DNA from: Pseudomonadota bacterium
Lineage (GTDB): Bacteria > Pseudomonadota > Alphaproteobacteria > Acetobacterales > Acetobacteraceae
DNA length: 10,058 bases
Direction: 5' to 3'
Assembly: GCA_021845835.1 (NCBI GenBank)
Contig: JAJZVE010000121.1
Coordinates: forward strand, 1-10,058
The notes under the pieces are model-generated. The model saw nothing but the letters and a program-made list of their open reading frames with translations. It searched no databases and was not told the origin of the DNA. This document shows positions 1-7,565 of the stretch, in pieces. Each line of letters begins with the position of its first letter. Position 1 is the stretch's first letter. The translations under genes and the position numbers were made by a program.

Positions 1-1
1 G

Positions 2-865
2 AACAAGGTCTTCCTGCCGAGCAATCCCGGCACGTCCGACCTGACCGGCAAGGCGTGCAACGCCAACACCATCCACTGGTCCTACGACACCTGGATGCTG
101 GCGCATGCCACCGGCAGCGCGCTGGTGAAGAGCGGCGGCACCTCGTGGTATTTCATCACCGCTGACTACGCTTTCGGCCACGCCCTGCAGCGCGACACGA
201 CGCAGTTCGTCGAAAGCGCCGGCGGCAAGGTGCTGGGCGCCTCGGCCTATCCGTTCCCCGGCACGCATGATTTCTCCAGCTTCCTGCTGCAGGCGCAGGC
301 CAGCGGCGCCAAGGTGATCGGTTTCGCCAACGCCGGCGCGGACACCATCAACAGCATCAAGCAGGCCAAGGAATTCGGCATCAACCAGACGCTTGCCGGG
401 CTGCTGGTGTTCATCTCCGACGTGCACAGCCTGGGGCTGAAGACGGCGGAGGGGCTGGTGATTTCGTCGCCGTTCTACTGGGACCTCAACGACCGCACCC
501 GCGCGTTCTCGCAGCGGCTGTGGGCCAAGGCGCCGAACGTGCGCGCCGGCATGGGGCAGGCGGGCGACTACTCGGCGGCGCTGCACTACCTCAAGGTCGC
601 GCAGGAAATGGGCGTCGCCGAAGCGAAGCAGTCCGGCGCCGCCACGGTCGCGCGCATGAAGGCGATGCCGACCGACGACGACTGCTTCGGCAAGGGCTCG
701 ATCCGCGAGGACGGGCGCAAGCTGCATCCGGCCTATCTGTTCCAGGTCAAGAAGCCGGGCGAGAGCAGGCAGCCGTGGGATTACTACGCGCTGCGCGCCA
801 CCATCCCGGCCGACGAGGCGTTCCGGCCGCTCAAGGATGGCGGCTGCCCGCTGGTCAAGAGCTGA
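2..865 (+). CDS. ABC transporter substrate-binding protein, HAAT / branched-chain amino acid type (C-terminal part)
   Basis: The frame is open from the window edge, so the true start and signal peptide lie upstream; 287 residues plus TGA are seen. It is a periplasmic type I binding protein (Peripla_BP_6, LivK-like), recognised by the WYF-TADY-FGH segment, the AYPFPGT-DFS segment and the ANAGADT-NSIKQAKEFG segment, which belong to the second lobe and hinge of this family. It aligns without a gap to residues 118-404 of the next gene (182 of 287 identical by hand count), so the two are tandem paralogues. The stop is followed after 14 bases by the next start, which implies one transcript. The ligand cannot be read from sequence: members of this family bind branched-chain amino acids, amides, urea, short carboxylates or aromatic compounds. 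Confidence is high for the family and low for the substrate. Confidence 0.93.
   Translation, partial: NKVFLPSNPGTSDLTGKACNANTIHWSYDTWMLAHATGSALVKSGGTSWYFITADYAFGHALQRDTTQFVESAGGKVLGASAYPFPGTHDFSSFLLQAQASGAKVIGFANAGADTINSIKQAKEFGINQTLAGLLVFISDVHSLGLKTAEGLVISSPFYWDLNDRTRAFSQRLWAKAPNVRAGMGQAGDYSAALHYLKVAQEMGVAEAKQSGAATVARMKAMPTDDDCFGKGSIREDGRKLHPAYLFQVKKPGESRQPWDYYALRATIPADEAFRPLKDGGCPLVKS
221..255 (+). repeat. 35-bp exact match, copy 1 (tandem paralogue repeat)
   Basis: This stretch is identical to 1450-1484, with an offset of 1229 bases. It is the longest exact block I found inside the longer gapless alignment of 2-865 with 1231-2094. It encodes the conserved GGKVLGASAYPF core of both binding proteins. 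It reflects gene duplication rather than a mobile element, but it could support recombination between the two genes. Confidence 0.85.
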
Positions 866-872
866 GGGGAGG
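866..872 (+). promoter_or_regulatory. Ribosome binding site of the second binding-protein gene
   Basis: GGGGAGG immediately follows the stop of the upstream gene and lies 7 bases before the ATG at 880. This fixes that start rather than the adjacent in-frame GTG at 877, which would leave only 4 bases of spacing. Confidence 0.75.
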
Positions 873-879
873 CGCGGTG

Positions 880-2094
880 ATGCAGCTTTCCCGTCGCACG
901 GTGCTTGGCGGCGCGGCCGCCGCCGCTGCGCTGCCGTCGGCGCGCGCGCGCGCGCAGGCGCCGAAGATCCGCATCGGCGTGCTCAACGACATGTCCGGTC
1001 CGTATCGCAACACCGGCGGCCCGACCTCCGTCATCTGCGTCAAGCAGGCGGTGCAGGAATTCGGGGCGCGCGGCTTCGATGTGGACGTGATCTTCGCCGA
1101 TCACCAGAACAAGCCCGATCTCGGCGCCGGCATCGCGCGGCAATGGTACGACACCGACGGCGTCGATATGATCATCGACGTGCCGACGTCCTCGGTCGGG
1201 CTGGCGGTCGGCGCCGTCGCCAAGGAGAAGGACAGGGCCTACGTCAATGTCGGCGCGGCGACCGCCGACCTGACCGGCAAGCACTGCGCGCCGAGCATCG
1301 TGCACTGGAGCTACGACACCTACATGCTCGCCAAGTCCACCGGTGCTGCGACCGTGCGCGCCGGCGGCACGACGTGGTATTTCCTCACCGCCGATTACGT
1401 GTTCGGCCATCAGCTGCAGCGCGACACGACGGCGTTCATCGAGGCGGCGGGCGGCAAGGTGCTGGGCGCCTCGGCCTATCCGTTTCCCGGCACCTCGGAT
1501 TTCTCCGCCTTTCTGCTGCAGGCGCAGGCGAGCGGCGCGAAGGTGCTCGGTCTCGCCAATGCCGGCGCCGATACCGTGAACAGCATCAAGCAGGCGAAGG
1601 AATTCGGCCTGCAGGCGCGCATCGCGGCGATGCTGATGTTCATCACCGACGTGCATGCGCTGGGGCTGAAGACCGCGCAGGGGCTGACGCTGACGGAAAG
1701 CTTCTACTGGGACCTGAACGAACGCACGCGCGCCTTCACCAACCGCGTGCGGCCGAAGACGCCGAACAACTGGCCGAACATGATCCATGCCGGCTGCTAC
1801 GCCGGCTCGCTGCACTTCCTGAAGGCGGTGTCCGACATGGGTGTCGCGGCGGCGAAGCGGAGCGGGACCGCGATCGTGCAGCGGATGAAGGCGATACCGA
1901 CCGACGATGACTGCTTCGGCCGCGCGCAGATCCGCGAGGACGGCCTGCTGATCGTGCCGAGCTATCTGTTCCAGGTGAAGACGCCGGCGGAGAGCAAAGG
2001 GCCGTGGGACTACTACAAGACCGCCCAGGTCACGCCGGCCGACCAGGCGTGGCGCCCGCTCAACGAGGGCGGCTGCTATTTCATCAAGAGCTGA
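880..2094 (+). CDS. ABC transporter substrate-binding protein, HAAT type, Tat-like signal peptide
   Basis: Complete 404-residue periplasmic binding protein of the LivK-like Peripla_BP_6 family; its length is normal for the group. The N-terminus has a twin-arginine signal (SRRTVLGG, residues 4-11), a run of six alanines, and a likely cleavage site after Ala25 or Ala27, which suggests Tat export to the periplasm. The mature protein begins with the PKIRIGVLNDMSGPYRN segment typical of these receptors. The ATG at 880 is chosen because GGGGAGG at 866-872 sits 7 bases before it; an in-frame GTG at 877 is a poorer alternative. Residues 118-404 match the preceding gene gaplessly (about 63% identity by hand count). 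Residue differences in the C-terminal third (for example around residues 290-310) suggest the two receptors may have different ligands, which is inference. The permease gene follows after 42 bases. Confidence 0.94.
   Translation: MQLSRRTVLGGAAAAAALPSARARAQAPKIRIGVLNDMSGPYRNTGGPTSVICVKQAVQEFGARGFDVDVIFADHQNKPDLGAGIARQWYDTDGVDMIIDVPTSSVGLAVGAVAKEKDRAYVNVGAATADLTGKHCAPSIVHWSYDTYMLAKSTGAATVRAGGTTWYFLTADYVFGHQLQRDTTAFIEAAGGKVLGASAYPFPGTSDFSAFLLQAQASGAKVLGLANAGADTVNSIKQAKEFGLQARIAAMLMFITDVHALGLKTAQGLTLTESFYWDLNERTRAFTNRVRPKTPNNWPNMIHAGCYAGSLHFLKAVSDMGVAAAKRSGTAIVQRMKAIPTDDDCFGRAQIREDGLLIVPSYLFQVKTPAESKGPWDYYKTAQVTPADQAWRPLNEGGCYFIKS
940..955 (+). repeat. (GC)8 dinucleotide tract in signal-peptide coding region
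   Basis: Sixteen bases of uninterrupted alternating G and C inside codons for Ala21-Arg-Ala-Arg-Ala of the Tat-like signal peptide. A gain or loss of one unit would shift the frame close to the cleavage site. In GC-rich DNA such runs arise easily from Ala/Arg codons, so functional meaning is uncertain. Confidence 0.6.
1450..1484 (+). repeat. 35-bp exact match, copy 2 (tandem paralogue repeat)
   Basis: Second copy of the block at 221-255. Recombination between the two would delete 1229 bp and leave one in-frame hybrid binding protein, because the offset keeps the reading frame of the two genes in register along the alignment. Confidence 0.85.
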
Positions 2095-2106
2095 CGCGGC
2101 TCGATC

Positions 2107-2140
2107 GGAAGGACGGCGCGACATGGCCGGTGCGACATGA
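2107..2140 (+). other. Five-codon leader ORF with its own ribosome binding site, overlapping the livM start
   Basis: GGAAGGA at 2107-2113 stands 9 bases before an ATG at 2123, which opens the five-codon frame M-A-G-A-T and stops with TGA at 2138-2140. That stop overlaps the permease ATG (2137) in an ATGA junction. The permease start itself has no good Shine-Dalgarno at the usual distance (the GGAAGGA is 23 bases away). This reads as a tiny coupling ORF that delivers ribosomes to livM. It could also be chance, or a sign that the permease is translated inefficiently. Confidence 0.4.
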
Positions 2141-3072
2141 GTGGGGGCTTCACGCGCGCGCAGGCAATGGCGCTGGTCGCGATGGTGGCGGTGGTCATCA
2201 TCGGGCCGGCGGTGCTCTATCCCGTATTCCTGATGAAGGTGCTGTGCTTCGCCCTGTTTGCCTGCGCCTTCAACCTGCTGCCGGGCTATGTCGGCCTGCT
2301 GTCGTTCGGCCACGCGGCGTATTTCGGCATGGGCAGCTATGTCGGCGCCTGGACCGCGAAATACTGGGGCCTGGACGCCGAGATCTCCATCATCCTCGGT
2401 GGCCTCGCCGGTGCCGCGCTGGGGTTGGTGTTCGGCTGGCTGGCAATCCGCCGGCAAGGCATCTACTTCGCCATGATCACGCTGGCGCTGGCGCAGATGG
2501 TGTATTTCTTCTGCGTGGAAGCGCCGTTCACCGGCGGCGAGGACGGCATCCAGCAGGTGCCGCGCGCGCCGCTGTTCCACGTGTTCTCGATGCAGGCCGA
2601 CATGTCGCTGTACTGGCTGGTGGCGGCGGTGTTCCTCGGCGGCTTCCTGTTGATCCACCGCATCATCCATTCGCCGTTCGGCCAGGTGCTGCAGGCGATC
2701 CGCGAGAACGAGCCGCGCGCCGTCTCGCTCGGCTATCGGGTGGATGACTACAAGCTGCTGGCCTTCGTGCTGTCGGCGGCGCTCGCCGGTGTCGCCGGCG
2801 CGACCAAGGCGCAGGTGTTCGGCATCGCCACGCTCACCGACGTCCACTTTTCGATGTCGGGCGAGGTGGTGCTGATGACGCTGATCGGCGGCATCGGCAC
2901 CGTGTTCGGCCCGGTCATCGGCGCGCTGCTGTTCGGCGCGCTGGAAACCTATCTGGCGCCGTTCGGCGACTGGGTGACGGTGACGCAGGGCGCCATCTTC
3001 GTCGCCTGCGTGCTGGCGTTCCGCCGGGGGCTGATCGGCGAGGTCGGTGCGAAGCTGCGGCTGGCGCTGTGA
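2137..3072 (+). CDS. livM: HAAT-type ABC transporter permease, LivM family
   Basis: Inner-membrane permease of 311 residues, the usual length for a LivM protein without a fused ATPase. It is strongly hydrophobic with many membrane segments. It carries the family's hallmark near residues 48-66 (LLPGYVGLLSFGHAAYFGMG) and, near the C-terminus, the SGEVVLMTLIGGIGTVFGPVIGA region that lies at the interface with the ATPase. It would pair with a LivH permease and LivG/LivF ATPases to import the ligand delivered by the binding proteins encoded just upstream. None of these partners is present downstream: the gene is last in its operon and its stop lies only 6 bases from the stop of the convergent sufA. 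The ATG at 2137 is used; translation may be coupled to the short leader ORF that overlaps it. Confidence 0.93.
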   Translation: MSGGFTRAQAMALVAMVAVVIIGPAVLYPVFLMKVLCFALFACAFNLLPGYVGLLSFGHAAYFGMGSYVGAWTAKYWGLDAEISIILGGLAGAALGLVFGWLAIRRQGIYFAMITLALAQMVYFFCVEAPFTGGEDGIQQVPRAPLFHVFSMQADMSLYWLVAAVFLGGFLLIHRIIHSPFGQVLQAIRENEPRAVSLGYRVDDYKLLAFVLSAALAGVAGATKAQVFGIATLTDVHFSMSGEVVLMTLIGGIGTVFGPVIGALLFGALETYLAPFGDWVTVTQGAIFVACVLAFRRGLIGEVGAKLRLAL

Positions 3073-3078
3073 GCCGCT

Positions 3079-3459
3079 TCAGACGTGGAAGCTCTCGCCG
3101 CAGCCGCAGCGGCCCTTCTCGTTCGGGTTGGTGAAGGTGAAGCCTGACGACAGCGCCTTCATCTCGTAGTCCATCACCGTGCCGATCAGGAACAGGCTGG
3201 CCTTGCGATCGACCAGCACCGTCACGCCCTTGTCGGTCACGATCTCGTCGCCCGGCCCCGGCCCGTCCACCCAGCTCATCTGGTAGGAGAGGCCGGAGCA
3301 GCCCTTGGTGCCGACGCCGATGCGCAGCGTCCTGCCGTCCTGCCCGTGAGCATAGAGCGCGCGCAGCCGGTCGGCGGCGGCATCGGTCAGCGTCATCAGT
3401 TGCGGCAGCGGACGGCGGGGTCGGGCGGTCGGCGTGCTCGTTGTCGTGCTCATCTTCAT
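3079..3459 (-). CDS. sufA: A-type Fe-S cluster carrier, HesB/IscA/SufA family
   Basis: About 126 residues from the ATG at 3459 (MKMSTTT...); an in-frame ATG at 3453 is equally possible. The weak GGAC ribosome site just upstream lies 4 bases from one start and 10 from the other. A-type carriers bind a [4Fe-4S] or [2Fe-2S] cluster and pass it to apoproteins. The three conserved cysteine ligands are present: Cys54 in GTKGCSGLSY, and Cys118 and Cys120 in the C-terminal RCGCGESF motif. The first 20 or so residues, rich in Ser/Thr/Pro/Arg, are a non-conserved tail. It is the last gene of the suf operon, 8 bases after the sufT stop, and its end faces livM across 6 bases. The frame continues open upstream into sufT, but those residues are not SufA-like. 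Confidence 0.93.
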   Translation of the reverse strand: MKMSTTTSTPTARPRRPLPQLMTLTDAAADRLRALYAHGQDGRTLRIGVGTKGCSGLSYQMSWVDGPGPGDEIVTDKGVTVLVDRKASLFLIGTVMDYEMKALSSGFTFTNPNEKGRCGCGESFHV

Positions 3460-3467
3460 TGCGTCCG

Positions 3468-3845
3468 TCAGAACATGTTCAGCGCCAGGCGCGCGTCCTC
3501 GCTCATGCGGCTCGGTTCCCAGGGCGGATCCCACACCACGTCCACGTCGCAGTCGGCGACGCCAGGAATCGCCAGCACCGCCTCGCGCACCTGGTCGGGC
3601 AGTTCCTGCGCGCTCGGGCAGCCCGGCGCGGTCAGCGACATCTCCACCCGCACGCGGTTGTCGTCGCCGATCTCGATCGCGTAGATCAGGCCGAGTTGGT
3701 AGATGTTCACGGGGATCTCCGGATCATACACACTTGCGCAGGCCTCGATCACCGCTTCTTCCGACGGCCTGGCGGCGGCGGCCTCGCCCTCCGGCGTCCA
3801 GGCGCGATGCGCAGGCGCAGGAATCTCGTGGGCATCTTCATTCAC
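3468..3845 (-). CDS. sufT: SUF-associated DUF59 / MIP18-family protein SufT
   Basis: 125 residues from a GTG start at 3845. The GTG is preferred because no in-frame ATG precedes the domain and because GGGGAGAA lies 7 bases upstream. The DUF59 core is clear: SVYDPEIPVNIYQLGLIY at residues 38-55, TAPGCPSAQELP with Cys76 at 72-83, and the C-terminal VWDPPWEPSRMSEDAR segment typical of the suf-operon version. SufT proteins assist maturation of Fe-S proteins, notably when demand is high; related MIP18 proteins act in cluster targeting. The exact biochemical step is not settled in the family. The N-terminal 30 residues are an acidic, alanine-rich, non-conserved extension. The gene overlaps sufU by 8 bases and precedes sufA. 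Confidence 0.9.
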   Translation of the reverse strand: MNEDAHEIPAPAHRAWTPEGEAAAARPSEEAVIEACASVYDPEIPVNIYQLGLIYAIEIGDDNRVRVEMSLTAPGCPSAQELPDQVREAVLAIPGVADCDVDVVWDPPWEPSRMSEDARLALNMF

Positions 3846-4290
3846 TGCTGGCTTCTCCCCTGCCGTCCAGCGCCGCCAGAAGCGCATGCCATGCGAGCGT
3901 CGCGCATTTGACCCGAGACGGAAACTCATGCACCCCCGCCAGCGGCCGCAGCCGCTCCATCGCGGCGTCGTCCTGCGCCGCCTCACCCGTGCGCGCCATG
4001 TCGCGGAATCTTTCCGCCAATGCGCGCACCTCATCGTTGCTGTGGCCAGCGACAACTTCGGCCATCAGATCGGCGGACGCGATGCTGATGGCGCAGCCGC
4101 GCGCCTCGAACCCCGTCTCCGCGATGCGGCCGGCGTCGTCGTGGCGCACGAATACCTGCACGCGGTCGCCGCACATCGGGTTGTCGCCCTTCGCCGTCGC
4201 GTCGAACGCGGCGAGCCGGCTGCCATGCCGCGGCCGGCGGCCGTGGTCGAGGATGACGTCCTGGTAGAGGTCGCGCAGATCGTCGAACAT
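3838..4290 (-). CDS. sufU: SufU, NifU-N/IscU-like sulfur transfer protein
   Basis: 150 residues of the SufU family, related to the IscU scaffold but carrying the insertion typical of SufU between the second and third cysteine. The expected metal and sulfur ligands are all present: Cys40 and Asp42 in NPMCGD, Cys66 in ARGCAIS, and Cys129 in VKCATLAWH, equivalent to Cys41, Asp43, Cys66 and Cys128 of Bacillus subtilis SufU. In Bacillus, SufU holds zinc and accepts the persulfide from the SufS cysteine, passing sulfur on to SufB. It thus takes the place of SufE, which is not seen in this operon. Its ATG shares one base with the sufS stop (TGATG), and sufT begins inside its last codons. Whether it also acts as a cluster scaffold here cannot be told from sequence. 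Confidence 0.93.
   Translation of the reverse strand: MFDDLRDLYQDVILDHGRRPRHGSRLAAFDATAKGDNPMCGDRVQVFVRHDDAGRIAETGFEARGCAISIASADLMAEVVAGHSNDEVRALAERFRDMARTGEAAQDDAAMERLRPLAGVHEFPSRVKCATLAWHALLAALDGRGEASSE
3853..3860 (-). promoter_or_regulatory. Ribosome binding site setting the GTG start of sufT
   Basis: Read on the minus strand this is GGGGAGAA, inside the 3' end of sufU and 7 bases before the GTG at 3845. It is the best Shine-Dalgarno near the beginning of the DUF59 frame, and the next in-frame ATG lies inside the conserved domain, so it supports the GTG start and the 8-base overlap with sufU. Confidence 0.6.
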
Positions 4291-5534
4291 CAGGCAAAGA
4301 ACTCCCGCACCCGCGTGAGCGTATCGGCCAGCGCGTCGATCTCCTCGTGCGTGGTATAGACGCCGAAGCTCGCGCGCGCGGTGCTGTCCACGCCGAAGCG
4401 GCGCATCAGCGGCTCGGCGCAGTGGTGGCCGGCGCGCACCGCGATGCCCTGCCGGTCCAGCAGTGTGGCCACGTCATGCGCGTGCGCGCGATCCAGCGTG
4501 AAGCTGACCACGCCGCCGCGATCCTGCGCGTGCCCCAGCACATGCACGCCCGCGATCGCCGACAGCCGCGCCAGGGCGTGATCCGTTAGCGATGCTTCGT
4601 GCGCCGCGATCGCCTCGTAGCCGATCGATTCGACGAAACCGATGGCGGCCGACAATCCGATCGCTTCGAGAATCGCCGGCGTGCCGGCTTCGAACTTGTG
4701 CGGCACCTCGGCCCAACTGCTGCGTTCCCAGGTAACGGAGGAAATCATGTCGCCGCCGCCGAGGAACGGCGGCATCGCCTCCAGCAGCTCGCGCCGCGCC
4801 CACAGCACGCCGATGCCCGTCGGGCCGTACAGCTTGTGGCCGGTGAAAGCGTAGAAATCCGCGTCCAGCGCCTGCACATCGACGCGCCGATGCACGATCG
4901 CCTGGCTGCCGTCGAACAGCACGCGCGCGCCGTGCGCGTGCGCCAGCGCGGCGATGCGTTCGGCCGGCGTGCAGGTGCCGAGCACGTTCGACATGTGCGT
5001 GATCGCGACCAGCGCGACGTTGCCGTCCTGCAGCAGTCGCTCCAACGCCGCCATGTCCAGCTCGCCGGCGTCGGTGACGGGGGCGACGCGCAGTTCGATG
5101 CCGTGCGCGTCGCGCAGCATCTGCCAGGGAACCAGGTTGCTGTGATGCTCCATCCCGGAGATCAGCACCGCCTGCCCGGCGCGCAGCAGGCCGCGCCCGA
5201 AGCTGTGCGCCACCAGGTTGATCGCCTCGGTGCTGTTGCGCGTGAACACGATTTCCCGCCGGTCGCGCGCGTTCAGCAGACGGGCGACGGCATCGCGCGT
5301 GCCTTCATAGGCGTCGGTCGTGCGCTCGCTCATCCAGTGCAGGCCGCGATGCACGTTGGCGTATTGCGTTTCCATCGCCTGCACCATGGCGGCGATCACG
5401 GCGCGCGGCTTCTGCGCGCTGGCGGCGCTGTCGAGGAACACCAGCTTCTTGCCGCGCACCGTCTGGCTCAGGATCGGGAACTCCGCGCGGATGCGCTCGA
5501 CATCGAGCAGCGCGGGGCGCGTGGTCACGTTCAT
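4290..5534 (-). CDS. sufS: Cysteine desulfurase SufS (group II, PLP-dependent)
   Basis: 414 residues, the normal length. It converts L-cysteine to L-alanine and an enzyme-bound persulfide that feeds Fe-S cluster assembly. Visible landmarks are the N-terminal FPILSQTVRGKKLVFLDSAASAQKP segment (residues 19-43), GMEHHSNLVPWQ (127-138), the PLP lysine in YAFTGHKLYGPTG (Lys234), and the catalytic cysteine in RAGHHCAEPLM (Cys372). That short cysteine loop is of the group II (SufS/CsdA) kind rather than the IscS kind. The start at 5534 overlaps the sufD stop in an ATGA junction, and the stop overlaps the sufU start. The same frame stays open for another 1.3 kb upstream over sufD, but that part has arginine/alanine-rich shadow composition. 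With sufU directly downstream, this is an SufS-SufU pair. Confidence 0.96.
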   Translation of the reverse strand: MNVTTRPALLDVERIRAEFPILSQTVRGKKLVFLDSAASAQKPRAVIAAMVQAMETQYANVHRGLHWMSERTTDAYEGTRDAVARLLNARDRREIVFTRNSTEAINLVAHSFGRGLLRAGQAVLISGMEHHSNLVPWQMLRDAHGIELRVAPVTDAGELDMAALERLLQDGNVALVAITHMSNVLGTCTPAERIAALAHAHGARVLFDGSQAIVHRRVDVQALDADFYAFTGHKLYGPTGIGVLWARRELLEAMPPFLGGGDMISSVTWERSSWAEVPHKFEAGTPAILEAIGLSAAIGFVESIGYEAIAAHEASLTDHALARLSAIAGVHVLGHAQDRGGVVSFTLDRAHAHDVATLLDRQGIAVRAGHHCAEPLMRRFGVDSTARASFGVYTTHEEIDALADTLTRVREFFA

Positions 5535-6810
5535 GCCGCTTGCCTTTCCCACCAGCCGGCGACCGCCGCTTCCAGCGCCGCGCGCCCGGCCTGGTGCGCG
5601 ATCGGGTCGAGCGCCTCGGCGAGGAAGGCACGCACCAGCATCGCCCGCGCGTCCGCCTCGGCGATGCCGCGGCTGCGCAGATAGAACAACTGCTCGGCGT
5701 CGAGCTCGCCCACAGTCGCGCCGTGGCTGCACTTCACGTCGTCGGCGTAGATTTCCAGTTGCGGCTTGCTGTCCACCTCGGCGTCGGGACTCAGCAGCAG
5801 CGCCTGGTTCATCTGGTAGCCGTCGGTCTTCTGCGCATCGCGCGCGACTTCGATCCTGCCCTGGAACACGCCGCGCGCGCGCCCTGTCAGGACGTTCTTC
5901 ACCGTCTGACGCGATGTGCAGCCGGGCGCATCGTGCCTGACCACGGTGGTGAAGTCGCCATGCTGCGTACCGCCGAGCAACTGCGCCGCGTTCAGGTGCA
6001 CTGCCGCGCCGCGCCCGCCGAGCCGCGCATGCACTTCCAGCCGCGCCAGCCGCGCACCGAGCATGAGCGCAAAGCTGTCGTAGGTGCCGCGTTCGGCGAT
6101 GTCGGCGTACAGCGTGGAGAGGTGGAACGCCGCCCGGCTCTCGTCCTGCAGCCGCAGATGCGTGAGCGTCGCGCCGGCGCCGACCGTCACCTCGAACACC
6201 GGGTTGTGCAGATAGGCGCCGTCGCCGAACGCCACTTCGATCAGCGTCAGCCGCGCACCGGCGCCGAGCCGCACCGCATGCCGCGGATGGAACGCAACCG
6301 GCCGGTCGAGCGAGCCGCCGGTGCCGAGGTTCGCCAGCATCAGCGTGCCCGCATCCTCGTCCGCCGCAACATCGATCGTCGCGCCGTCCTCCGCCAGCAT
6401 CGTGTTCAGCGCCACCAGTTGTTCGCTTTCGGGCCGCGCCAGCGCACCGTACGTCGGCCCGCCGACGCGCACCGCGGCGCGCATCGGCAGCACCGAGAGA
6501 TCGTCGCGGAACCGGCCGTCCACGAACGCCAGCAGCGGCGCATCGACCGCGGGCAGCCGTGCCAGCAGCGCGGCACAGTCGGCAACCGGTGTCAGCGGTT
6601 CGGCAAAGCGCGTCTCGGCGAGTGGACGCAGGCTCGTGTAGTGCCACGCCTCCTCGCGCAATCCCGGCAGGCCGCGTGTGCGAAAGGCCTCGGCGCCGGC
6701 CTCGCGCGCCGCCGCATCGCCCGGCAGCCGCGCGCGCAACCCCTCGTAGCGCGCCAGGAACGCCGCGGCACCTTCGCGCAGCCAGGCCGGCGGCAGCTGC
6801 GTCACCGCGT

Positions 6811-6814
<4 letters not shown>
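5531..6814 (-). CDS. sufD: Fe-S cluster assembly scaffold subunit SufD
   Basis: 427 residues of the SufB/SufD family, forming with SufB and SufC the SufBC2D complex in the cytoplasm on which the nascent cluster is built. The N-terminal helical part (for example LREEAWHYTSLRPLAETRF at about 52-70) is followed by a beta-helical core and the most conserved block near the end: PQLEIYADDVKCSHGATVG with Cys362 and His364, then LDAEQLFYLRSRGI. His364 corresponds to His360 of Escherichia coli SufD, which is required for cluster assembly in vivo. The start at 6814 overlaps the sufC stop by ATGA, and the stop overlaps the sufS start in the same way. As is usual for SufD, it is much less conserved than SufB, and its first 150 residues are alanine/arginine rich. 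Confidence 0.95.
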
Positions 6815-7560
<746 letters not shown>

Positions 7561-7565
7561 CGCCT

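Noticed and set aside
520..879. Extension of the second binding protein's frame upstream of 880
   Set aside because: The extra residues overlap the first receptor gene and are arginine/glycine-rich noise. The ATG at 880 has a strong ribosome site and a proper signal peptide.
784..2847. 687-codon open frame on the minus strand opposite the transporter genes
   Set aside because: Its product is rich in Arg, His, Ala and Glu with no recognisable domain, and it runs antisense to two well-conserved genes. It is a shadow frame of GC-rich coding DNA.
3097..3115. GCCGC...GCGGC hairpin near the end of sufA as a terminator
   Set aside because: It lies inside the conserved cysteine-motif codons and no T-run follows on either strand.
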